A DNA stretch of 64,000 nucleotides, taken from Eggerthella timonensis (GTDB lineage: Bacteria > Actinomycetota > Coriobacteriia > Coriobacteriales > Eggerthellaceae). Where the stretch lies: NCBI RefSeq assembly GCF_900184265.1, contig NZ_FXXA01000002.1, forward strand, positions 2,957,982 through 3,021,981, in the 5' to 3' direction. The notes under the pieces are model-generated. The model had not been told where the DNA came from and made no database searches. It saw nothing but the letters and a program-made list of their open reading frames with translations. The translations under genes and the position numbers were made by a program. Below, piece by piece: positions 30,029 to 37,735 of this stretch (positions within the stretch are counted from its first letter, which is position 1; each line of letters starts with the position of its first letter).

Positions 30029-30317
30029 CGACGAGCTTGAAACCGAGCGCGTCGAGGACGTCGACGATGGTGCTGAACCGGGGGTTGCCTTCGGCCGAGA
30101 GCGACTTGTACAGGCTCTCGCGCCCCACCCCCGCGCGCTCGGCAACCTGCGCCATCCCGCGAGCCTTAGCCGCTTCACCGAGAGCCTTTCGGAAGAACTC
30201 CGGATCGTTTTCTTCGAGAGCGGCTGTCAGGAATTCCGCGATCGCCTCCTCGGAATCGAGATAGTCCGCAACACGGAATTCCGAAATGTTCATCGGCCTT
30301 TTAAAGGGATTCTTCAT
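30012..30317 (-). CDS. HigA-like antitoxin (XRE-type helix-turn-helix)
   Basis: 101 residues. The N-terminal half (FRVADYLDSEEAIAEFLTAA) and the helix-turn-helix (MAQVAERAGVGRESLYKSLS, GNPRFSTIVDVLDALGFKL) match the addiction-module antidote family. ATG at 30317 has GAAAGG 7 nt upstream and overlaps the toxin gene by 17 bp. Its 3' end overlaps the convergent ClC gene by 17 bp. Confidence 0.85.
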   Translation of the reverse strand: MKNPFKRPMNISEFRVADYLDSEEAIAEFLTAALEENDPEFFRKALGEAAKARGMAQVAERAGVGRESLYKSLSAEGNPRFSTIVDVLDALGFKLVVTPGS

Positions 30318-30639
30318 ATCCCGACCTTTCCTCTCGAACTTTCTCGGCCAGGCGTTTCGCCTTTTCTACATCTCGGTTTTGAGAGCCTTTGTCGCCACCG
30401 CAAAGGAGCATCACGATTGCGCCCTCCATCCGCGTCCCGTACAAGCGATAGCCCGGCCCGACCATCACGCGCAGCTCGAACAGAGAATCGGCCAGAACGC
30501 GAACATCGCCCCACGACCCATCTTCCAAACGAAGGATGCGCGTTAAGATTCGCGCCCGTGCCCGCGTATCCTTGAGCTGATCGAGCCATCGCGCGAACGT
30601 CGGCGTCTGCTCCACCCTGAGCTTGCTTTGATTTCCCAT
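30301..30639 (-). CDS. RelE/HigB-like toxin (Gp49 type)
   Basis: 112 residues resembling the killer protein of HigB/RelE modules: TPTFARWLDQLKDTRARARI, FELRVMVGPGYRLYGTRM, VMLLCGGDKGSQNRDVEKAK. Such toxins cleave mRNA on the ribosome. ATG at 30639 has AAAGGAG 5 nt upstream. Toxin-first order with overlapping antitoxin, under a promoter whose -10 is covered by an inverted repeat. Confidence 0.87.
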   Translation of the reverse strand: MGNQSKLRVEQTPTFARWLDQLKDTRARARILTRILRLEDGSWGDVRVLADSLFELRVMVGPGYRLYGTRMEGAIVMLLCGGDKGSQNRDVEKAKRLAEKVREERSGYEESL

Positions 30640-30651
30640 ATACGCTCCTTT

Positions 30652-30682
30652 GTATCTTACAGGATACTCACACCTTGGTCAA
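30652..30682 (-). promoter_or_regulatory. Promoter and operator of the HigB/HigA-like module
   Basis: Minus-strand -35 TTGACC (30682-30677), 17-bp spacer, -10 TAAGAT (30659-30654). The inverted repeat GTATC-N6-GATAC (30652-30667) covers the -10 and is the probable antitoxin binding site. Confidence 0.8.
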
Positions 30683-30987
30683 GACGCGATCGAACCTGCA
30701 GGCAGAGCATAACAGCGAAGCGCTCACGCGATGGACACGGCATCCCAGCGCATATTCCATGCGGATCTTGCATGGATCCGACGCCGTTTTCACGCGCATT
30801 GCACGTGGATGCGACGCCGTTTCCACGCGCATTCCACGCGATTCTTACGCCGTTTCCATGCGCGTCCGACGCCTCCTCGCGACCTGCGCCGTCCCGGCGC
30901 CGCAGAGGACGAAAAAGCGCCGCCACGAAGTGACGGCGCATGCGGTGCGCCCGGGCAGGCGCAGACGGAAGCTCGAAGCTCGACTCG
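30683..30987. other. Non-coding interval with 33-bp imperfect tandem repeats
   Basis: About 300 bp between the toxin-antitoxin promoter and rsfS. Between about 30765 and 30870 a 33-bp unit (GACGCCGTTTCCACGCGCATT plus spacer) recurs three times, starting at 30780, 30813 and 30846. Open frames on both strands are by-products of the repeat and lack ribosome sites. The rsfS terminator is at 30912-30939. Confidence 0.7.
30912..30939 (-). terminator. Intrinsic terminator of the obgE-proBA-nadD-yqeK-rsfS unit
   Basis: On the minus strand a GC-rich hairpin (GCGCCG / CGGCGC, extended by CAC / GTG) is followed by TTTTT, 48 bp beyond the rsfS stop. Confidence 0.85.
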
Positions 30988-31416
30988 TTATTCCTTGCCG
31001 AGCAGCTTGGCGATCCGGTCGGAGTACTCGATGTCGGTGAGGCCGGCTTCGGCGGCCAAGTCGATGACGGGCGCGTCGTTCCACAAGGCCTCGAGGCGGT
31101 AGTACTCGCGGGTCTCGGGCTGGAAGACGTGCACCACGAAGCTGCCGTAGTCGAGCAGCGACCACGTGCCGTCCTGCGTGCCCTCGCGATGCAGCGGCTT
31201 CAACTGGGCCTGCGTGCGCACCGCGTCCTCGATCTCGTCGATGATGGCCTCGACCTGACGGTTGTTCGAGGCTGTGGCGATGACGAAGTAGTCCGTCACG
31301 CCGATGAGGTCGCGCACCTCCTGCACCATGATGTCGGTGGCCTTCTTGTCATCGGCCGCGCGGGCCGCGATGAGGGCGCATTCCTTGGAAGTCTTCTCGG
31401 GTATCGTTGTGCTCAC
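30988..31416 (-). CDS. rsfS: Ribosomal silencing factor RsfS
   Basis: 142-residue RsfS/Iojap protein that binds ribosomal protein L14 and blocks subunit joining. VQEVRDLIGVTDYFVIATAS, WSLLDYGSFVVHVF and YYRLEALW are diagnostic. The start is GTG at 31416 (AAAGGA 5 nt upstream), overlapping the yqeK stop as GTGA. Last gene of the operon. Confidence 0.93.
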   Translation of the reverse strand: MSTTIPEKTSKECALIAARAADDKKATDIMVQEVRDLIGVTDYFVIATASNNRQVEAIIDEIEDAVRTQAQLKPLHREGTQDGTWSLLDYGSFVVHVFQPETREYYRLEALWNDAPVIDLAAEAGLTDIEYSDRIAKLLGKE

Positions 31417-32036
31417 GCTGTTCCTTTCTCGGCCCTCGCGTCGCGCGATCGGGCCACGTAATGGTTCCACACCTCGACCGTTGCCGGGTGCAGCCGTCGC
31501 CGGCGCTCCACGAGCGTCAGCAGGATATGGTTGAACGTCATCATGAAAAGCTCTTCGAGCGGCACCTCGCCGATGGCGGAGCGCAGCTCGTCGAGCCCGG
31601 TGAAATCGCGGCCAGGTTCGATGGCGTCGGAAACGTATATGATCATGTCGAGGTCGCTCATGCCCACCGCGGCCGCGGTGTGCCACGCGATGGCCTGGAC
31701 CACGTCGTCGGGCAGGTCGGGGTGTGCGCGCTTGAGCTCGGCAGCCGCGGTGGGCCCGTGCAGCAGGCGCGGCATAGTATCGAGCACGTACGGATCCACG
31801 TCCACGTCGAGCGCTCGGGCGCGCGCCCTGATCGCGTCGTCGTCGTACTCCTTGTCCCAATCGTGCAGCAGGCCCGCCAAGCGCGCCTTGCGCACGTCGG
31901 CGCCGTACGTCTCGGCCAGCGCGGCGGCCATCTTCGAGACGCCGCGCGCATGCTCGAAGCGCTTGCGCTTGAGCCGCTGCTCCAAATCGCGTTCACGGGC
32001 TTCGAAGAACGCATCCGACAGCACGTCTTCGCTCAT
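31413..32036 (-). CDS. yqeK: YqeK-like HD-domain nucleotide hydrolase
   Basis: 207 residues. His/HD metal-site residues occur in FEHARGVSKMA, LLHDWDKE, HGPTAA and WHTAAA. YqeK proteins hydrolyse diadenosine tetraphosphate symmetrically. ATG at 32036 with GGAGG upstream overlaps the nadD stop (ATGA). Always found near nadD and rsfS in this gene order. Confidence 0.9.
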   Translation of the reverse strand: MSEDVLSDAFFEARERDLEQRLKRKRFEHARGVSKMAAALAETYGADVRKARLAGLLHDWDKEYDDDAIRARARALDVDVDPYVLDTMPRLLHGPTAAAELKRAHPDLPDDVVQAIAWHTAAAVGMSDLDMIIYVSDAIEPGRDFTGLDELRSAIGEVPLEELFMMTFNHILLTLVERRRRLHPATVEVWNHYVARSRDARAEKGTA

Positions 32037-32713
32037 CGCACGCCTCCTTCGCCGTCGCTCGGTTTCGCCTCGTACAGGCCTCGCTCCTGAATATAGTCGA
32101 GCACGCCCTGCATCGTCAAATAACGGATCGACTTCCCTTCCGCCACGCGTCGGCGCAGGTCGCTCGACGAAATGGCAAGCGCCGTCACCTCGAGGTAGTC
32201 GATGGCGAAGTTGCCGTGCGCGGCGATGAACGCCCGCCGCTCCTCCGACAGCACGTAGCCGGGACGTGTGACCGCGATGAGGTGCGCTAGGTCGGCGATG
32301 GCAGCGCTCTCGCGCCACTGCACGATATGGTACACGGCGTCCGCGCCGGTGATGAAGCGCAGCTCCACGTTGTCGGGGTAGTGCGCGCGCAGCTGGCGCA
32401 GCGTGTCCACCGTGTAGGTGTCGCCGCCGCGCTCGATCTCGATGGCGCTCACGTCGAACGCCGGGTTGCTGCGGGTGGCGATGCGGCACATCTCCAGGCG
32501 CTCGGCCGCCGGCGTGACGGCGCGGTCCTTCTTGAACACGGGGTTGCCCGCGGGAACGAACACCACGCCGTCGAGGTCGTAGGCCTCGCGCGCCTGCTCG
32601 GCGCACGCGAGGTGCCCGATGTGGATGGGATCGAACGTGCCGCCCATGATGCCGAGGCGCGCAGGCGACCCGTCCCGTCCCAGGTCGTCGAAGTGATCGC
32701 AGATGCGTGCCAC
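32033..32713 (-). CDS. nadD: Nicotinate-nucleotide adenylyltransferase
   Basis: 226 residues. GGTFDPIHIGHL is the nucleotidyltransferase signature and ISSSDLRRRVAEGKSIRYL the second one. Makes nicotinate adenine dinucleotide in NAD synthesis. Start GTG at 32713 shares one base with the proA TAG stop; upstream frame extension has no NadD similarity. About 22 residues precede the signature (VARICDHFDDLG...). Confidence 0.92.
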   Translation of the reverse strand: MARICDHFDDLGRDGSPARLGIMGGTFDPIHIGHLACAEQAREAYDLDGVVFVPAGNPVFKKDRAVTPAAERLEMCRIATRSNPAFDVSAIEIERGGDTYTVDTLRQLRAHYPDNVELRFITGADAVYHIVQWRESAAIADLAHLIAVTRPGYVLSEERRAFIAAHGNFAIDYLEVTALAISSSDLRRRVAEGKSIRYLTMQGVLDYIQERGLYEAKPSDGEGGVR

Positions 32714-33990
32714 TACGCGCGCACCTGCCCGGAGCCGCGCAGCACGTACTTGTACGACGTGAGCGCGTCGAGGGCGAACGGTCCGCGCGCGTGCAGCTTC
32801 TGGGTGGAGATGCCGATCTCGGCGCCCAGGCCGAACTCCGCCCCGTCGGTGAACGCCGTCGAGGCGTTCGCGTACACGGCGGCCGCGTCGACGCGCGCGA
32901 GGAACGCCTCGACGGCGCGCTCGTCCTCGGCGACGATGGCCTCCGAGTGCTTCGTGCCGAAGCGGTTCACGTGGTCGACGGCCTCGTCCACGCCGTCGAC
33001 CACGCGCACGGCCAGGTCGGCCGAGAGGTACTCGGTCTCCCAATCGGATTCGTCGGCGGGCACCGTGGGCGTGCCGTGCTTCGCGGCGACGGCCGCCGCG
33101 CGCTCGTCGGCATGCAGCGTCACGCCACGCTCCGCCAGCTCGGCGAGCGCCGCGGGCAGGAAATCCTCGGCGACCGCAGCGTCGACGAGCAGCGTCTCGG
33201 CCGCGTTGCACACCCCGAGACGGCGGCACTTCGCGTTCACGATGATGGCACGCGCCTTATCGAAGTCGGCCGATGCGTGCACGTACACGTGGCAGTTGCC
33301 GGTGCCCGTCTCGATGACCGGCACCTTCGACGTCTCCACGCAGTGGCGGATGAGTCCTGCGCCGCCGCGCGGAATGAGCACGTCCACCACGCCGTGCAGC
33401 TGCATGAGCTCGTCGGCGGCCGCGCGATCGGGCAGCGTGACGGCGCCGATGCAGCCGCAGGGCATGCCCGCCCCCACCGCTGCGTCGTGCAGCACCTTCG
33501 CGATGACCTCGTTCGAAGCCGCCGCCAGGCTGCCGCCGCGCAGCACCACCGCGTTGCCGGACTTCAGGCAGATGCCGGCCGCGTCGGCCGTCACGTTGGG
33601 CCGCGCCTCGTACACGACGGCCACTACCCCGAGCGGCACGCTCACGCGCGAAAGCTCGATGCCGCTCGCCAGCATGCGCTGCTGCTGCACCGCCCCGAGC
33701 GGATCGGGCAGCGCCACGAGGTCCTCGAGCGCCGCCGCTATGCCTTCGACGCGGCCTTCGTCGAGCATGAGGCGGTCGAGCAAGCTCATCCGCGTGCCCG
33801 CCGCGCGCGCCGCGTCCATGTCGCGGCCGTTCGCCTCGACGATGGCGCCTGCATGCGCGCGCAGCGCCTCCGCCATGGCGGCCAGCGCTCCGTTGCGTTC
33901 CTCGGCGCTCGTCTGCGCGAGCGCACCGCTCGCCGCGCGCGCCTCCTCGGCGATGCGCCGCACCTGCTCTTGTACCGTCTCCTCAACCAT
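32713..33990 (-). CDS. proA: Glutamate-5-semialdehyde dehydrogenase
   Basis: 425 residues, aldehyde-dehydrogenase fold; reduces glutamyl-5-phosphate in proline synthesis. The catalytic cysteine lies in RRLGVCNAAETLLVD. Lies 9 bp after proB in the same operon. Confidence 0.95.
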   Translation of the reverse strand: MVEETVQEQVRRIAEEARAASGALAQTSAEERNGALAAMAEALRAHAGAIVEANGRDMDAARAAGTRMSLLDRLMLDEGRVEGIAAALEDLVALPDPLGAVQQQRMLASGIELSRVSVPLGVVAVVYEARPNVTADAAGICLKSGNAVVLRGGSLAAASNEVIAKVLHDAAVGAGMPCGCIGAVTLPDRAAADELMQLHGVVDVLIPRGGAGLIRHCVETSKVPVIETGTGNCHVYVHASADFDKARAIIVNAKCRRLGVCNAAETLLVDAAVAEDFLPAALAELAERGVTLHADERAAAVAAKHGTPTVPADESDWETEYLSADLAVRVVDGVDEAVDHVNRFGTKHSEAIVAEDERAVEAFLARVDAAAVYANASTAFTDGAEFGLGAEIGISTQKLHARGPFALDALTSYKYVLRGSGQVRA

Positions 33991-33999
33991 GGCTCCCCC

Positions 34000-35153
34000 T
34001 CACTCGAACACCACGAGCTCGTCGCGATGGACGAGCGGCTTGTCGGCCAAGCTTGCCAGCAGGCGGTTCGCCTGCAGCTCGGCGCGCGTGCGGCCGATGG
34101 CGAGCGCGGCCTCGTCGCTCGCGAACGCCACCTTGCCGCGGGCGAAAAGATGCCCGCCCGCGTCCTTGATGTCCACGATGTCGTTCGCCTCGAAGCGCCC
34201 TTCCACCGCGCGCACGCCCACCGACAGAAGCGAGCTGCCGCGCTCGATGAGGGCGGCTTTCGCCCCGTCGTCCACCACGAGCGCGCCGCGCGCGGCGTCG
34301 CCGAGCGCGATCCACAGCTTCTTCGGCGTGATCTCGTGGGGCTTCTTCGCGGCCACGAACAGCGTGCCCACATCCTTCCCCTCCGCCGCATCCACGATGG
34401 CCTCGGCGCGATGGCCGTCGCACACCACGAGCGGGATGCCGGCCACCATGAGCACGCGCGCTGCCTTGATCTTCGTGATCATGCCGCCCGAGCCCACCGT
34501 GGTGCCCGCCTCGCCCGCCGCCGCCATGATCTCGGGGCCGATGGCCTCCACGCGGTCGATGAGCTTCGCATCCGGATCGCGGTGCGGGTTGGCGTCGTAG
34601 AGCCCGTCGATGTCCGACAGGATGACCATGAGATCGGCTTCCACGAGGCACGCCACGAGGGCGGCCAGCGTGTCGTTGTCGCCGAAGCGGATCTGCTCGA
34701 CCGAGATGGTGTCGTTCTCGTTCACGATGGGCACCACGCCGAGCTCGAGCAGGCGGTCGAACGTGTCGCGCGCATGCAAATACGCGCGACGGTCGGCCGT
34801 GTCGCGGCGCGTCAGCAGCACCGTGGACGTCACGATGCCGTTGCGCGCGAACGCCTCGGCGTACGCCGTCGAGAGCGCGCTCTGCCCCACCGAGGCGGCC
34901 GCCTGCAGGCTGGGCATGTCGTGCGGGCGCTTCTCGATGCCCAAGCGCTCGAGGCCGCAGGCGATGGCGGCCGACGTGACCACGATGGGGCGCCACCCGG
35001 CGGCGCGCACGCGCGCGATCTGGTCGGTCACCTCCGCCAGGTAGGCGTAGTCGATCTTGCTCTCCGACGTGGTGAGCGTGGACGATCCGATTTTGATGAC
35101 GAGGCGCTTGCCCAGCGTCCGCGGGGCAACATGCGCGCAACCGGCCGGCTTCA

Positions 35154-35154
<1 letters not shown>
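34000..35154 (-). CDS. proB: Glutamate 5-kinase with PUA domain
   Basis: 384 residues: amino-acid kinase domain (KRLVIKIGSSTLT, SLQAAASVGQ, VNENDTISVEQIRFGDND, GSGGMITKI) and a C-terminal PUA domain (about 285-384). First step of proline synthesis, usually proline-inhibited. ATG at 35154 shares a base with the obgE TAA stop. The longer upstream frame lies inside obgE and is not coding. Confidence 0.95.
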
Positions 35155-36619
<1,465 letters not shown>

Positions 36620-36629
36620 GATTGTATAT

Positions 36630-36659
36630 GAAAAATGCCCCCTGACGAGCAGGGGGCAT
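36630..36659 (-). terminator. Terminator of rplU-rpmA
   Basis: Perfect 10-bp stem ATGCCCCCTG / CAGGGGGCAT with a 5-base loop, followed on the minus strand by TTTTTC. Lies 43 bp past the rpmA stop. Confidence 0.92.
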
Positions 36660-36701
36660 GCGAAAACAGATAACGTCACGCAGTTGCGGGCTAGGCGGAA
36701 C

Positions 36702-36953
36702 CTACGCCTCGGGACGCACGTGCACCTTGTGCTTGGCGCCCTTCGTGAACTCCAGCTTGCCGTCGCACAGGGCGAACAGGGTGTCGTCCTTGCCGCGGCC
36801 GACGTTCTCGCCCGGATGGATGTGCGTGCCGCGCTGGCGAACGATGACGTTGCCCGTCTTGACCGCCTGACCGCCGAACATCTTCACGCCGAGACGCTGC
36901 GCACGGGAGTCGCGGCCGTTACGGCTGGAACCGAGACCTTTCTTGTGAGCCAT
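36702..36953 (-). CDS. rpmA: 50S ribosomal protein L27
   Basis: 83 residues, full-length L27 with the N-terminal tail that reaches the peptidyl transferase centre ([16 protein letters not shown]). No cleavable N-terminal extension of the Firmicutes type. AAGGAGG ribosome site; 18 bp after rplU. Confidence 0.97.
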   Translation of the reverse strand: MAHKKGLGSSRNGRDSRAQRLGVKMFGGQAVKTGNVIVRQRGTHIHPGENVGRGKDDTLFALCDGKLEFTKGAKHKVHVRPEA

Positions 36954-36971
36954 GGTGTTCCCTCCTTATGC

Positions 36972-37388
36972 TTACTCGGCGTCTTCGGACGCGGGCTTTT
37001 CGGCAGCCTTCTTGGCAGCCGGCTTCTTTTCGGCATCGTCCTTCTTCGCAGCCTTCTTAGGCGCCGGCTTGTCAGCCTTGGCCGAACCGACGGACTCGAT
37101 CTGGACGCGCGTGAGCTGCTGGCGGTGGCCGCGCAGCTTCTTGTAGTTCTTGCGCTTCTTGAACTTGAAGACCAGCTGCTTCTCACCCTTGAACTGCTCG
37201 AGGATGATGGCCGTGACCTTCGTTGCGGCTGCCTTCGCGGGGTCGGCCTCCACCTTGGCGCCGTCGACGACGCAGATGGCTTCGAGCTCGACCTTGTCGC
37301 CCACGGCGGCGTCAAGCTTCTCGATGTTCAGCTTGTCGCCGGGTGCGACCTTGTACTGCTTGCCGCCCGTTTTTACAATTGCGTACAT
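36972..37388 (-). CDS. rplU: 50S ribosomal protein L21 with Lys/Ala-rich tail
   Basis: 138 residues; the normal L21 domain (about 103 residues, KTGGKQYKV at the start) is followed by a 35-residue Lys/Ala/Glu/Pro-rich tail (from GSAKADKPAPKKAAKK). The tail is low-complexity and probably disordered. ATG at 37388 has AAGGAG 6 nt upstream. Confidence 0.95.
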   Translation of the reverse strand: MYAIVKTGGKQYKVAPGDKLNIEKLDAAVGDKVELEAICVVDGAKVEADPAKAAATKVTAIILEQFKGEKQLVFKFKKRKNYKKLRGHRQQLTRVQIESVGSAKADKPAPKKAAKKDDAEKKPAAKKAAEKPASEDAE

Positions 37389-37423
37389 GAGTGTCTCCTT
37401 GATATGAATAAACGCAAGGCGAT

Positions 37424-37452
37424 AGCTTACCAGCGTGACCGTAGCAAGTCAA
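37424..37452 (-). promoter_or_regulatory. Promoter of rplU-rpmA
   Basis: Minus-strand -35 TTGACT (37452-37447), exact 17-bp spacer, -10 TAAGCT (37429-37424), 35 bp upstream of the rplU start. Confidence 0.7.
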
Positions 37453-37545
37453 TGTGATCTTATGCACGATCCACGCGTATCATCGCACTCTTCCTACGCT
37501 GTGCCTCCACAGAGCACAACGTTTATATGATAGCAGATACTTTAG

Positions 37546-37574
37546 CCACACGCGGCGGCGTGGTGTGATTTTTT
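37546..37574 (+). terminator. Orphan plus-strand terminator-like hairpin
   Basis: CCACACGC and GCGTGGTGTG pair with one bulge around a GGCG loop and are followed by ATTTTTT on the plus strand. All flanking genes for several kilobases are on the minus strand, so it has no obvious client gene. Confidence 0.4.
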
Positions 37575-37630
37575 CGTACATCACAAGTCCAGCAAATTCC
37601 GCGGGGCGAGACGGGTGAGGAGCGAGGCAG

Positions 37631-37722
37631 GGGACGGGGGTGAGACAGAGGGACGGGGCAATTGTCTCATTTTGCGAGCAAAATGAGACAATTGCCCCGT
37701 CCCTCTGTCTCACCCCCGTCCC
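37631..37722. repeat. Perfect 45-bp inverted repeat with 2-base loop
   Basis: Left arm 37631-37675 and right arm 37678-37722 are exact reverse complements separated by GA. Each arm contains GTGAGACAGAGGGACG (shared with 2926-2963) and CAATTGTCTCATTTTGC. It starts 13 bp past the polA stop and would fold into an extremely stable hairpin; it may terminate polA or be two head-to-head copies of a dispersed element. Confidence 0.9.
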
Positions 37723-37735
37723 GACCGGCGCAACC

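Larger units (their letters stand above)
37453..37735. other. Non-coding interval between rplU and polA
   Basis: The interval holds the rplU promoter at its left end, a hairpin followed by six T on the plus strand (about 37546-37574) that has no visible plus-strand gene before it, and the 45-bp inverted repeat at 37631-37722. No protein gene is supported. Confidence 0.6.

Noticed and set aside
30657..30941. Small protein genes on either strand across the 33-bp repeats
   Set aside because: Frames are open only because of the 33-bp period; none has a ribosome site or any family resemblance.
37564..37585. CRP-like site TGTGA...TCACA
   Set aside because: The half sites are separated by 12 bp instead of 6, so it is not a CRP-type operator.
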